NCBI RefSeq assembly: GCF_000218895.1 | Contig: NC_015703.1 | Location: 2,803,001 to 2,867,000, forward strand | DNA length: 64,000 nt | Source of the DNA: Runella slithyformis DSM 19594 | GTDB lineage: Bacteria; Bacteroidota; Bacteroidia; Cytophagales; Spirosomataceae | Direction of reading: 5' to 3' | Shown here: positions 9,575 through 19,727 of the stretch, one piece after another | Numbering within the stretch: position 1 is the first letter of the stretch | How the letters are laid out: each line of letters opens with the position of its first letter | The notes under the pieces: generated by a model | Databases searched by the model: none | What the model was told of the DNA's origin: nothing | The model's input: only the letters and a program-made list of their open reading frames with translations | Translations under genes and position numbers: made by a program

Positions 9575-10306
9575 CTATTCCATTTTCTTTATTCGATACA
9601 CATAAGGGGGCTTGTGGGCTTTCCCCGAAAATTTTTTCTCAACCCGTTCCAATATCTCCATGCTGAGCATTTTACGTTGAAAATTCGCCCGGAGGAGCTT
9701 TTTATCCAAGATTGTTTCGTATAGGCTTTGCAATTCATTCATTGTGAACGTTTCAGACAATAGATTAAAACCCACCAACTTATAATCCAACATTAACCGG
9801 AGCGTATCCAACGCCTTGGTTACAATGCTGTTGTGGTCAAGGATCAAGGTTGGAATGTGATGAATATCGTACCAATCACCCACATCTGAGAAAATATCGG
9901 GAGTAGGTTTTACCTTTGAAAAATCGACCAATGCATAATAGCCCACGGTAATAAACCTTTGCAACAGCCAATGCTCCTGTTCCAGTTCGAAGCCGTGAGA
10001 TGCCATTGTGGCTTTGTGTACATCCCAATTGCCGCGGTTGGGTTCTCCAAACGTATAGAACTGCTCAAGATAAATATCTTTTACGCCGGTTCGTTCATAT
10101 AAGATCCGGGTGGCAGCCGCATCTGTACTTTCATCCTTAAAGACAAAGCCACCCGGCAAAGCGAATGCTTTGGTTTTCTTAAATTCCAGCAGCAATACTT
10201 TTAATTGGCGTTCGTAAAAACCGAAAATGACACAATCAACCGAAACCCCGGGAAGGTATTCAGGACCGGTATCCAAAAAAGCTTTTATGTTTTGGCTGGG
10301 AGTCAT
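9575..10306 (-). CDS. Nudix-fold transcriptional regulator (NrtR/AraR-like)
   Basis: 243-residue protein with an N-terminal Nudix-like domain (about 20-150) and a C-terminal winged-helix region (about 165-243), the architecture of NrtR-family regulators. The Nudix box aligns from Gly53 and keeps Glu59, Arg67, Glu71 and Gly74. Two conserved positions are changed: the Glu after the Arg is Ile68 and the second Glu of the EE pair is Arg72. This argues for a ligand sensor, not a hydrolase. NrtR relatives in Bacteroidota include sugar-utilisation repressors such as AraR. The start is taken at the ATG at 10306; an upstream in-frame GTG at 10324 is the alternative. It faces a divergent SusC/SusD operon across a palindrome-rich gap, a plausible target. 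Confidence 0.8.
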   Translation of the reverse strand: MTPSQNIKAFLDTGPEYLPGVSVDCVIFGFYERQLKVLLLEFKKTKAFALPGGFVFKDESTDAAATRILYERTGVKDIYLEQFYTFGEPNRGNWDVHKATMASHGFELEQEHWLLQRFITVGYYALVDFSKVKPTPDIFSDVGDWYDIHHIPTLILDHNSIVTKALDTLRLMLDYKLVGFNLLSETFTMNELQSLYETILDKKLLRANFQRKMLSMEILERVEKKFSGKAHKPPYVYRIKKME

Positions 10307-10955
10307 CAGATTAAAATTTAGCACAAAAAAAAGAAAAAATTTGGAATATCGTTGTTGTCACAATAAGTTTGTATCAAATTGATGCAAATGAGGCGAAGTG
10401 TTGTTTAAAATAGCAGGGATGAGCAGACAGCGGGATTGAAAAAGCATCATTTCCACTTTCGAAAAATGCCGGTTCCTTGTGTACTTTATCACAGCACCCC
10501 CCTTGATTCGTCGTCATTTGGTCTTACGTATATACTGTTGATGAGCTTTGAAAGCAATTTTTTGAAAAGTTGAAAATGTAGACTTTAAAATTAAAAAATA
10601 GGCTTAATTTGTTTGAAACAAGAAATAACTATACTTTTACAAGTAAAATTACAAGCATTACTGCTTATAACACTCAGTTATGATTGCTCTTTTACCTTGA
10701 TTCCATTCAATGGAATGAACATAGGCAAAAAGCATTTTACCTAATCAAAATTTACTTATGCTACCTGAATCATTCAGTGGTTAGTAAGTGGTAAAAGTGT
10801 AACAAATTCCGCCACCCATTAGAATCATTGTTAGCTATCTCAGCATTTATTGGCAATTGCCAATAAATGGCTGTCTAAAGGATAAATAGCGCTTATAAAT
10901 TTTTTGCATTTTTTTTATTTTTAATTGTTCATTTTTAACCTATCAGTTTTTATTT
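10307..10955. other. 649-bp AT-rich regulatory gap with several inverted repeats
   Basis: No convincing gene. The gap separates the Nudix-fold regulator from the SusC operon and carries perfect short palindromes: TTTTAC-aa-GTAAAA (10635-10648), ATTCCATT-c-AATGGAAT (10700-10716), CTGAAT-c-ATTCAG (10765-10777) and a 26-bp palindrome at 10844-10869. Their density suggests operator sites and/or an RNA leader for susC; no promoter with both boxes stood out. Confidence 0.6.
10844..10869. promoter_or_regulatory. 26-bp perfect palindrome, candidate operator
   Basis: The 13-base half CATTTATTGGCAA is followed directly by its exact complement with no loop, ending 86 bp before the SusC start codon. A loop-free palindrome suits a dimeric regulator better than a terminator, and no T tract follows. 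The divergent Nudix-fold regulator is the natural candidate binder (inference). Confidence 0.55.
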
Positions 10956-13900
10956 ATGAAACCAAAGTTCTATTATCCGCTGATGTGTGCGGTGGCATGG
11001 ATGTTTATCCTCTTCCTTGCTCCCGGTCCTGCGCATGCACAAGACCGGAAAGTGACGGGAAAAGTCGTTTCCAACGACGGCCCTGTTCCCGGAGCAACGA
11101 TTCTATTGAAAGGCAGTAATGTCGGAACCTCTGCCGATGCTACAGGGGCCTTTACGATTAATGTGAGTGGGGCAAATCCGGTTTTGGTGATTTCAGCGAT
11201 TGGTTACAAACCTCAGGAAGTAACTGTTGGCAATCAAAGTATTGTCAATGTGAAAATTGAAGATGATGTGAACGCTCTGTCGGAAGTAATCGTAACAGGT
11301 TACTCCATCGACAGCCGTCGCGAAACAACGGGGGCGGTTTCTACCGTAAAAGCCAAAGATCTTACCGTTCGCCCATCGGGTAACGTTGAACAGCAATTGC
11401 AGGGGCGTGTGGCCGGATTAACGGTTGTCACAAACGGACAGCCCGGTACTGCCAGTCAGGTACGCGTACGCGGATTTGGTGCTTTCGGCGGTAACGAGCC
11501 TTTATACGTTGTGGATGGGGTACCTGTGGGTTCAACTGACTTTTTGAGTCCTGACGATATCGAAACCACTACAGTACTGAAGGACGCTGCTGCTGCGTCT
11601 ATCTACGGTGCGCGTGCTGCCAACGGGGTAATTGTATATACTACGAAAAAAGGTGCAAAAGGAGCTAAGAAACTGAACGTTAGCTACGACGGTATGTACG
11701 GAGTAACTCTTGCGGGTGAAGGCCAGAAAATGATGAATCCTACGGATTTTGCTACCTGGACCTGGAATGCCAAAAGAAATTCAAACGAAGCTTTCGGGCA
11801 CCCACAATTCGGTTCGGGCCCTACGCCTGTCATTCCTGACTACCTGACAGTAGGCGGTCGTTCAGGTGTGGTAGGTACGGTTGATTTAGCCGCTGAAAGA
11901 GCGAAGTATAACGTTGATCCTACTGCGGGGTCAATCTACCAAGTAGTAAAAGCCAACAAAGAAGGAACGGATTGGTACAAAGCCATTACGCGCAACGCGG
12001 CTCTTCAGCGCCATGCCCTCGGATTCTCCGGCGGTGGTGAAAACAGCCGTTTTTACATCGGTTTCGGTGCTCAAAACCAGCAGGGTATCTTGAAAGGAAA
12101 TGATTTTACGCGTTATACCTTCCGTGCCAACAGCGAGTTTAACGTATTGAAAAATGTGCGTATCGGTCAGAACCTTCAGTTCACTTACCGTTCGATCTTA
12201 GGACAGTCAGGTGCTGCCGGCGGTAACGGGGTTGCGGCTGACGAAAACGATATTTTAAGTGCCTTCCGTATGCCATCCATCATCCCGGTTTATGATGAGT
12301 TCGGTGGATATGCAGGTACTGCGGCAAAAGGATTTAATAACCCTCGTAACCCCGTTGCCAGCCGCGACGGATTGGCCAACAACCGTTCATTTAACGCAAA
12401 CGGTTTCGGAAACATTTATGCCGAGTGGGATCCGATTCCGGGTTTAACGTTACGCAGCAGCCTTGGAGGTCAGTACAATAACTTCTACAACTGGGGCTAT
12501 AGCCGCTTACAGTACGAAAACTCTGAAAACAACTCGGCGTTTGGTTACAACGAAGGCGGTGGCTGGAGCTTCGGTTGGGTATTGACCAATACAGCTACCT
12601 ATAAAAAGCAATTTGGCAAACATAACGTAGAAGTGCTGGCCGGTCAGGAAGCTTTGGATACCGGTAAAGGCCGTAACATGAGCGGCAGCGGTTTGAATCC
12701 ATTCTCTACCGACATCAACTACGTGAACTTATCTAACGTAAGTGCCAGCGGAAGAGTAGTAAACAGCAATCTTTTTTCAGGCGTGAATTTTTACTCGTTA
12801 TTCGGGCGGGTTAACTACATCTTCAACGATAAATATATCGTAACAGCGGTGATTCGTCGCGACGGTTCTTCACGTTTCGGTGCCAACAACCGTTTCGGTG
12901 CATTCCCTGCATTTTCAGCGGCATGGCGTATTTCATCTGAGCCTTTCATGAAGCAGTTGACATGGGTTTCAGATTTGAAAATTCGCGGGGGCTACGGTAC
13001 CATGGGTAATTCAAACAACGTAAACCCCAACAACCAGTTCAGCTTATACGGTGCCAGCATCGGAAACTCGGCGTATGACATCAATGGTACTAACTCAAGC
13101 ACTGCAGAAGGATACTTCCGTACACGTATCGGTAACCCCGATGCCAAATGGGAAACCTCAATCACCAAAAACATCGGTATTGACGGAACCTTCCTGAATG
13201 GTAAATTGGACGTAGTGGTTGATTTCTGGCAGAAAGATACCAAAGATCTGTTGTATCAATTGCCGATTACTGCCACTGCCGGACCATTTGCATCACCTCC
13301 ATCGGTGAACATTGCGAAAATGGCCAACAAGGGTATTGACATCTTGGTGACAAACCGCGGACGCATCACAAAAGATCTGTCTTATGACGTAACCTTCACC
13401 GGCGGTACATTGAGTAACGAAATCGTTTCGGTTGCTCCTAACGTAAACTACCTTACCAACGTAGACCCCGGTTTCCGCGGTATCAACCCTATCCGTAACC
13501 AGGTAGGTTATTCTATCTCTTCTTTCTATGGCTACAAAGTGATGGGCCTGTTCCAAAATGCCGAAGAAGTGAAGAATGCTCCAAGACAGGATGGTGCCGG
13601 CCCGGGTCGTTTCCGTTATGCTGATATTAACGGCGACGGAAGAATCAGTGCAGACGACCGTACCTATTTGGGCAGCCCGGTTCCTAAATTTACCGCAGGT
13701 ATGAGCCTTGGCTTCAAATACAAAGGATGGGAGTTGGAAGCCTATTTGAATGGGTTCTTTGGCAACAAAATCTTTAACGTATCTAAATGGTTTACCGATT
13801 TCTATCCTTCATTTGCAGGGGCAGCCATTAGTGAGCGCGTGAAAGATTCATGGACACCAAACAATCTCGGTGCCACTACGCCAATCTTCGAGACTGCATC

Positions 13901-14186
13901 AAACTTCAGTACCAATACGCAGTCTAACTCATTCTACGTAGAGAACGGCAGCTATGTTCGTTTCCAAAACATCACGTTAGGATACAACCTCCCTGCCAGT
14001 ATGCTTAGTAAGGCTCACATCCAGCGTTTGCGTGTGTTTGCTTCTACCAACAACATCTTTACGATCACTAAGTACCAAGGCTTGGATCCGGGTGTAGGCG
14101 GTAACGCTGATACCAACTTCGGTATCGACGTAGGTAACTATCCAATGACAAAAGGTTGGACTGTTGGCTTGAACCTTGGATTCTAA
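10956..14186 (+). CDS. SusC/RagA-family TonB-dependent outer-membrane transporter
   Basis: 1076-residue outer-membrane importer. Signal peptide about 1-29 (ends AHAQ), CarboxypepD_reg-like beta domain about 32-110 (GKVVSNDGPVPGATILLKG), a TonB-box region at LSEVIVTGYS, a plug with VRVRGFGAFG, EPLYVVDGVPVG and AAASIYGARAANGVIVYTTKKG, then a long barrel ending in an aromatic residue (NLGF). Works with the SusD lipoprotein encoded 31 bp downstream to take up a glycan or oligopeptide. Sequence and layout resemble the pair at 48511/51767. The long leader with palindromes and the divergent Nudix-fold regulator suggest substrate-dependent control. The substrate is unknown because no glycoside hydrolase lies alongside. 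Confidence 0.93.
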   Translation: MKPKFYYPLMCAVAWMFILFLAPGPAHAQDRKVTGKVVSNDGPVPGATILLKGSNVGTSADATGAFTINVSGANPVLVISAIGYKPQEVTVGNQSIVNVKIEDDVNALSEVIVTGYSIDSRRETTGAVSTVKAKDLTVRPSGNVEQQLQGRVAGLTVVTNGQPGTASQVRVRGFGAFGGNEPLYVVDGVPVGSTDFLSPDDIETTTVLKDAAAASIYGARAANGVIVYTTKKGAKGAKKLNVSYDGMYGVTLAGEGQKMMNPTDFATWTWNAKRNSNEAFGHPQFGSGPTPVIPDYLTVGGRSGVVGTVDLAAERAKYNVDPTAGSIYQVVKANKEGTDWYKAITRNAALQRHALGFSGGGENSRFYIGFGAQNQQGILKGNDFTRYTFRANSEFNVLKNVRIGQNLQFTYRSILGQSGAAGGNGVAADENDILSAFRMPSIIPVYDEFGGYAGTAAKGFNNPRNPVASRDGLANNRSFNANGFGNIYAEWDPIPGLTLRSSLGGQYNNFYNWGYSRLQYENSENNSAFGYNEGGGWSFGWVLTNTATYKKQFGKHNVEVLAGQEALDTGKGRNMSGSGLNPFSTDINYVNLSNVSASGRVVNSNLFSGVNFYSLFGRVNYIFNDKYIVTAVIRRDGSSRFGANNRFGAFPAFSAAWRISSEPFMKQLTWVSDLKIRGGYGTMGNSNNVNPNNQFSLYGASIGNSAYDINGTNSSTAEGYFRTRIGNPDAKWETSITKNIGIDGTFLNGKLDVVVDFWQKDTKDLLYQLPITATAGPFASPPSVNIAKMANKGIDILVTNRGRITKDLSYDVTFTGGTLSNEIVSVAPNVNYLTNVDPGFRGINPIRNQVGYSISSFYGYKVMGLFQNAEEVKNAPRQDGAGPGRFRYADINGDGRISADDRTYLGSPVPKFTAGMSLGFKYKGWELEAYLNGFFGNKIFNVSKWFTDFYPSFAGAAISERVKDSWTPNNLGATTPIFETASNFSTNTQSNSFYVENGSYVRFQNITLGYNLPASMLSKAHIQRLRVFASTNNIFTITKYQGLDPGVGGNADTNFGIDVGNYPMTKGWTVGLNLGF

Positions 14187-14217
14187 TCATATTACCATTC
14201 TAATTAATTGATAAAAA

Positions 14218-15954
14218 ATGAAAAATTACGCAATAAAAGGATCGATTACCGTCGTATTACTGGTAGCGCTTTCGGTTGCTTGTAAAGATAGCTTTCTGGA
14301 AGTGGCACCAACCGGAGCGGTAGGGAAAGAGCAACTCTCTACTAAGAAAGGATTGGAAGGAGCATTGATCTCAGTATACAGCAACCTGAACGGGCGTTCG
14401 AACCGTATGGCCAGCGCGACCAACTGGGTATGGGGAAGTATCCGTGGCGGTGATGCCAATAAAGGAACTGACCCCGGTGACTTCAGTGATATCAACCCTA
14501 TCCAACGGTTTGAAAACCTGCCTACCCAAGGTGTAATCAGAGATAAATACACCGGCACATACGAAGGTGTAGCGCGTGCCAACGCTGTACTTCAACTCCT
14601 TAAGACAGCAACCGCTGAAGTAACTGATGCAGACAAAAAACGCATCTCAGCCGAAGCACGTTTCCTGCGCGCTCACTACTATTTTGAATTGAAGAAAACG
14701 TTTGGCAACACACCTTACGTAGATGAAACACTTGATTACGGTACCGGTATCGAAAAAGTGAAAAACGACGTAGACCTGTGGCCGAAAATCGAAGCTGATT
14801 TCAAATATGCGTACGACAACCTTCCTGAAACTCAGGCTGCCGTAGGTCGTGCCAACAAATGGGCGGCTGCGGCTTATCTGGCTAAAACGTATTTGTTCCA
14901 GAAAAAATTTGCCGAGGCAAAAACGTTGTTTGATTTGGTCATTGCCAACGGAAGAACGTCAAATGGTAAGAAATACGGCTTAGTACCCAGATATGCCGAT
15001 ATCTACCGTGCCTCAAATGACAACAACGAAGAGTCGATCTTTGCCATTCAGAATGCGGCCAATACCGGTTCGGTAAACAACGCTTTCCCTGAGTTTGACC
15101 TGAACTATCCGTACAATACTGGTCCTAACGGTCCCGGTAACTGCTGCGGATTCTTCCAGCCAAGCTTTGAGTTGGGTAACTCATTCCGTACCAGCGCTGA
15201 CGGATTACCTTTGTTGGATGGTTCATACAACGTAGGGGCCAATCAGGTGAAAACCGATATGGGCGTAGCGGCTGATGCAGCCTTTACACCGGATGCCGGC
15301 AATCTTGACCCTCGTATCGACCACTCAATCGGTCGTCGCGGTATTCCTTATTTGGATTGGCAGGATCATCCGGGTGTTGCCTGGATTCGTAACCAACCCA
15401 ACGGGGGTCCTTATTCTCCAAAGAAGTATACTTACTACAAGTCGGATGTAGGTTCACTTCAGGATAACAGTACATGGACACCGGGTTATACTGCCCTTAA
15501 CTTTACCATCATTCGTTTTGCGGATGTATTGTTGATGGCCGCTGAGTGTGAAGTGGAAGTAGGAAGCCTTGAAAAAGCGCGTGACTATGTGAACCAAATT
15601 CGCAGACGTGCCGCTAACCCTGCCGGTTTTGTCACCAAAGGCGGTGCTCCTGCCGCTAAGTACGTGATTTCTACCTACGATGCTCCTTGGACCGATAAAG
15701 CCGTTGCTCGTACTGCCGTACAGTTTGAGCGTAAATTGGAGCTTTCGGGTGAAGGTTTCCGTTTCTTCGACCTGGTACGTTGGGGAATTGCCGAGAGAGA
15801 AATAAATGCGTATTTGGCGTACGAAAGCAGATTCCTGCCGGGTACGTTGGGTGGTGCGAGATTTACGCCCAACAAACACGAATTGCTGCCGCTTCCACAA
15901 GATCAGATTGACTTGTTAGGCAAGGATATATTGAAGCAAAATCCGGGTTACTAA
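14218..15954 (+). CDS. SusD/RagB-family substrate-binding lipoprotein
   Basis: 578-residue lipoprotein. The lipobox LSVAC (Cys about residue 22) gives surface lipidation. TPR-like SusD motifs include SAEARFLRAHYYFELKKTFG, AAAYLAKTYLFQKKF, IIRFADVLLMAAECEVEVG, GEGFRFFDLVRWG and the terminal LPLPQDQIDLLGKD with the ending NPGY. It caps the SusC barrel encoded upstream. An NCCGFF segment near residue 310 is shared with the other plus-strand SusD (GCCGFY), pointing to paralogy of the two pairs. A good U-tract terminator follows, closing a two-gene operon. Confidence 0.92.
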   Translation: MKNYAIKGSITVVLLVALSVACKDSFLEVAPTGAVGKEQLSTKKGLEGALISVYSNLNGRSNRMASATNWVWGSIRGGDANKGTDPGDFSDINPIQRFENLPTQGVIRDKYTGTYEGVARANAVLQLLKTATAEVTDADKKRISAEARFLRAHYYFELKKTFGNTPYVDETLDYGTGIEKVKNDVDLWPKIEADFKYAYDNLPETQAAVGRANKWAAAAYLAKTYLFQKKFAEAKTLFDLVIANGRTSNGKKYGLVPRYADIYRASNDNNEESIFAIQNAANTGSVNNAFPEFDLNYPYNTGPNGPGNCCGFFQPSFELGNSFRTSADGLPLLDGSYNVGANQVKTDMGVAADAAFTPDAGNLDPRIDHSIGRRGIPYLDWQDHPGVAWIRNQPNGGPYSPKKYTYYKSDVGSLQDNSTWTPGYTALNFTIIRFADVLLMAAECEVEVGSLEKARDYVNQIRRRAANPAGFVTKGGAPAAKYVISTYDAPWTDKAVARTAVQFERKLELSGEGFRFFDLVRWGIAEREINAYLAYESRFLPGTLGGARFTPNKHELLPLPQDQIDLLGKDILKQNPGY

Positions 15955-16000
15955 GTCATTTACAGTAAACGATTTTGTAGGCAGTGCTTCGTACTGTTAT

Positions 16001-16036
16001 AAAAAAACGGCAAGCCCTACGGCTTGTCGTTTTTTT
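16001..16036 (+). terminator. Rho-independent terminator of susCD operon
   Basis: Stem AAAAACGGCAAGCC pairs with GGCTTGTCGTTTTT (one G-U pair) across a short CTAC loop, followed by a T-run to 16036. It lies about 45 bp after the SusD stop. Confidence 0.88.
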
Positions 16037-16105
16037 ATTTATCACACATAGTCTGTTATTTTTGCTATCGGTAATACGTTTGATTACTTACCCACCCAAT
16101 CTCTT

Positions 16106-19100
16106 ATGATACGCTTTTTTCATTCTGTTTTATATACCGCGCTTGTCGGTGCTTTTTTAGCATGTGGGAATGACAAAACGCTTTTCAGTCGCGTACCGGT
16201 GAGCGATTCCGGCATTGATTTTTCCAATCGAATCCGAGAAAATGATACGCTCAATATCCTTGATTTTGAATACATCTATAATGGAGGAGGCGTAGGGATC
16301 GCCGATATGAACGGTGATAGTTTGCCCGATGTACTGTTTTCGGGAAATCAGGCAGACAGTCGTATTTACCTCAACCGGGGAAATATGAAATTTGAAGACA
16401 TCAGCAAAAAAGCCGGTATTTCTAACTTGGGACGCTGGTGTTCGGGCATTAGTTTGGTAGATATCAACGCCGACGGACGCATGGATATTTACCTGACCTC
16501 CACGGCCAAAAAAGCAGCGACCCAACGTGCCAATCTGCTTTTTGTGAATCAGGGAAACAGTGCCGAAGGTATCCCGACCTTTAAGGAAATGGCGCAGGAA
16601 TATGGTTTGGCCGATAACGGGTATTCTATGAATGCCGCCTTTTTTGACTATGATAATGACGGTGATCTGGATGCTTTTATTTTGACCAATACGCTGGAAC
16701 GTAACCCCAATCAATACCACGAAAAACTCCGCGACGGCTCTTCACCCACGACCGACCGACTGTATCGCTGTGATTGGAACGACAGTCTCAGCCACCCTGT
16801 ATATACCGATGTATCTAAAGAAGCCGGTATTCAAATCGAAGGATATGGGCTGGGACTCAATATCTGTGACATCAATCGCGATAGCTTTAAGGATATTTAC
16901 GTGACCAACGATTATCTGTCGGACGACTTGCTGTACATCAACAACGGCAACGGCACCTTTACCGACAAAGCAGCGGCGTACTTTAAGCATACCAGTACTA
17001 CTGCCATGGGCAATGATATTGCCGATATTAATAATGACGGCCAGATGGATGTCATTGCCGTGGATATGCTTCCCCGGGACAATACCCGTAAAAAGCAGTT
17101 GATGGGACCTAACAGCTATCAGGCATACCTCAACAATGACTTGTACGGGTTTAATCATCAATACGGGCGTAATACCCTTCAGCTGAATACCGGAAACAAA
17201 CCCGGAACCAACGAGCCCGCTTTTGCCGAGATCAGCCTGTTGGCAAACGTTGCCCAAACGGATTGGAGCTGGACGCCGCTGCTCGTTGACTTTGACCATG
17301 ACGGCCGGCGCGACCTGATGATCACCAACGGTTTTCCGCGCGACGTAACCGACCGAGATTTTGCGCAGTTTCGGGCGCAGAGCAGCTCTGTGGCTTCCAA
17401 AGAATATGTACTCGGAGAAATTCCTGAAGTGAAGATTTCCAATTTTGCCTTTAAAAATAGAGGAGATCTGACGTTTGAGGATGTTTCGAAAAAATGGGGG
17501 CTTGATGAAGCCTCTTTTACCAACGGGGCCGCTTATGCCGACCTTGACCTCGATGGTGACCTCGATATTGTCATGAACAACATTAATGATTCTTCGTTTG
17601 TATATCGTAATAATTTAACGGAATCGCATCCGGAAAAGGCCAATTACCTCCGCATCGGTTTTAAAGGGTATAACAAAAATGTGCAGGGACTGGGGGCAAA
17701 AATAGAACTTTTTTATGGCAAAGGATTGGTGCAGGTGTACGAGCATTCACCGTATCGGGGATACCTTTCAACGGTGGAACCGATTGCCCATTTCGGCTTG
17801 GGAGAACATACCCAAATAGACTCAGCGGTGGTGGTTTGGCCTAACGGTAAGCAACAAACGTTGAAAAACGTGAAGGCAAATCAACTGCTGTATGTATCGG
17901 AAGGCAACGCGATGGAGTCTTACAGGCCCAATCTGACAAAACCGAGTTACTTATTCAATGAACTGAACGATTCACTGAATATCGATTGGGTACATCAGGA
18001 GCCTGAATACATCGACTTCAACGGACAGAAATTATTGCCCCATAAACTCTCACAGTATCCGCCGGCAGTATCGGCAGGAGACATCAACGGCGATGGACTG
18101 GATGACTTCTTTGTAGGCGGCTCACGCCAAAATAAAGGAAAATTCTTTGTGCAAAATGCCAACGGTTCATTCTCTATCAGTGATCTGTTGCCGGGTCAGG
18201 AGGGCCCTGATAAAACGTCGGAAGACATGGGAACGTTGCTCTTTGATGCAGACGGAGATGGTGATCTTGATCTGTACATTGCGAGCGGTGCCAATGAACT
18301 GCGGAGCAATGACGCCGGGTATCAGGACAGATTGTACATCAATGACGGAAAAGGCAGCTATCAATGGGCACAGGGGGCTATTCCGTCGATTTTGGTCAGT
18401 AAATCGTGCGTGCGCGCGGCAGATTATGACCATGACGGAGATCTGGATCTGTACGTGGCGGGCCGTGTGGAGCCCGACCAATACCCCAAGCCCGTGAGCA
18501 GCTTTATTTTGCGTAACGATACTGCACCCAAACAGCCCCCTAAATTTACCGATGTTACATCACAAATTGCACCGGCACTGACCAACCTGGGCTTGGCCTG
18601 TGATGCCTTATGGACCGATTTTGACAACGACGGCTGGGTGGATCTATTCATTGCGGGAGAATGGATGCCGCTGACAATGTTGAAAAATAACAAAGGAAAA
18701 TTTGAAAGGCTTTCCTCGGCGCTTGATGTTCAAACGGGTTTTTGGGGCAGCCTGTCAGGAGGAGATTTTGACGGCGACGGCGATACAGATTACATTGCGG
18801 GCAATCTGGGGTTAAACGCCCTTACGAAAGCCTCCGATGCCTATCCCATCAGCATTCTGGCGGGTGATTTTAACCAAGACGGTATGTACGATGCCATTCC
18901 GTTCATTTACTTTCCGGACGCTGAAAATAAACCGGTTCGGGTGCCTTTTCACGGCCGTGAGGACGTCATCAAGCAGTTTATTCAGACGCGGGCGCGTTTT
19001 CAGACCTATAAAGATTTTGCGAAGGCTACCTTCGACAATCTGCTGACGGAAGACGAACGCAAAAAAGCCCTGCAACTGGATGCCAATGAGTGTCAGTCGG

Positions 19101-19657
19101 TATATGTCGAAAATACGGGCAACGGTACCTTCAAAACCAAGCCACTGCCTACGCTGGCACAGTTATCACCCATCAATGGTATGATCGTTGAGGATTTAGA
19201 TAATGACGGCCATTTGGATGTATTGCTCGTGGCCAATGATTTTGGCAATGAAACCTCTACGGGCCGCTATGATGCCTCCAACGGTTTGCTGCTTAAAGGC
19301 AACGGCAAAGGTGATTTTACGCCGCTTACGCAGTCGTCTACGGGCTTTTATGTGCCCGGCAATGCCAAAGGGCTGGCGCAAATGGCAAGCCCCGACGGGC
19401 GCCGTATGGTGGTCGCCACGCAAAACCGAGGCCCGATGAAGGTGTTCGGGCAGGCTGCTGCACCGCTGAAATGGTTGCCGCTTCAGGCCAATGATGCCTA
19501 TGCACTGATTCAAACCAACGACGGAAAAACGCGCCGCCGGGAACTCTACTACGGAGCATCGTTTCTTTCGCAATCCGTTCGGAAACTAACATTGACGGGT
19601 CGGGAGAAGTCTGTTGAGATTGTTGATTTTGCGGGGAAAAAACGAAAAGTACAATAA
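16106..19657 (+). CDS. Large FG-GAP/VCBS repeat lipoprotein with ASPIC/UnbV domain (CRTAC1-like)
   Basis: 1183-residue surface or periplasmic protein. Signal peptide with lipobox AFLAC (Cys about 20). At least fourteen calcium-loop repeats of the DxDxDG type follow (for example DYDNDGDLD, DINNDGQMD, DLDLDGDLD, DADGDGDLD, DYDHDGDLD, DFDGDGDTD, DLDNDGHLD), giving beta-propeller-like FG-GAP blades. An ASPIC/UnbV segment near residues 545-600 contains HFGLGEHTQIDSAVVVWPNG. Such proteins are often encoded beside SusC/SusD operons in Cytophagales; their biochemical role is not settled. A TACGTTTG minus-7-like box at 16075-16082 could start its own transcript. Convergent with the exporter gene. Confidence 0.87.
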   Translation: MIRFFHSVLYTALVGAFLACGNDKTLFSRVPVSDSGIDFSNRIRENDTLNILDFEYIYNGGGVGIADMNGDSLPDVLFSGNQADSRIYLNRGNMKFEDISKKAGISNLGRWCSGISLVDINADGRMDIYLTSTAKKAATQRANLLFVNQGNSAEGIPTFKEMAQEYGLADNGYSMNAAFFDYDNDGDLDAFILTNTLERNPNQYHEKLRDGSSPTTDRLYRCDWNDSLSHPVYTDVSKEAGIQIEGYGLGLNICDINRDSFKDIYVTNDYLSDDLLYINNGNGTFTDKAAAYFKHTSTTAMGNDIADINNDGQMDVIAVDMLPRDNTRKKQLMGPNSYQAYLNNDLYGFNHQYGRNTLQLNTGNKPGTNEPAFAEISLLANVAQTDWSWTPLLVDFDHDGRRDLMITNGFPRDVTDRDFAQFRAQSSSVASKEYVLGEIPEVKISNFAFKNRGDLTFEDVSKKWGLDEASFTNGAAYADLDLDGDLDIVMNNINDSSFVYRNNLTESHPEKANYLRIGFKGYNKNVQGLGAKIELFYGKGLVQVYEHSPYRGYLSTVEPIAHFGLGEHTQIDSAVVVWPNGKQQTLKNVKANQLLYVSEGNAMESYRPNLTKPSYLFNELNDSLNIDWVHQEPEYIDFNGQKLLPHKLSQYPPAVSAGDINGDGLDDFFVGGSRQNKGKFFVQNANGSFSISDLLPGQEGPDKTSEDMGTLLFDADGDGDLDLYIASGANELRSNDAGYQDRLYINDGKGSYQWAQGAIPSILVSKSCVRAADYDHDGDLDLYVAGRVEPDQYPKPVSSFILRNDTAPKQPPKFTDVTSQIAPALTNLGLACDALWTDFDNDGWVDLFIAGEWMPLTMLKNNKGKFERLSSALDVQTGFWGSLSGGDFDGDGDTDYIAGNLGLNALTKASDAYPISILAGDFNQDGMYDAIPFIYFPDAENKPVRVPFHGREDVIKQFIQTRARFQTYKDFAKATFDNLLTEDERKKALQLDANECQSVYVENTGNGTFKTKPLPTLAQLSPINGMIVEDLDNDGHLDVLLVANDFGNETSTGRYDASNGLLLKGNGKGDFTPLTQSSTGFYVPGNAKGLAQMASPDGRRMVVATQNRGPMKVFGQAAAPLKWLPLQANDAYALIQTNDGKTRRRELYYGASFLSQSVRKLTLTGREKSVEIVDFAGKKRKVQ

Positions 19658-19663
19658 TAACAG

Positions 19664-19703
19664 CTTCCGGCAGCATGAAGCTCAGTGCTTTTGCTGCCGG
19701 AAG
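19664..19703. terminator. Bidirectional terminator between FG-GAP gene and exporter
   Basis: 11-bp perfect stem CTTCCGGCAGC (19664-19674) / GCTGCCGGAAG (19693-19703), with an additional outer AATAAC/GTTATT pairing and a TTATTTTT tail on the plus strand. Lies in the 70-bp gap between convergent genes. Confidence 0.83.
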
Positions 19704-19727
19704 TTATTTTTGTAAAGCCCCCATAGT

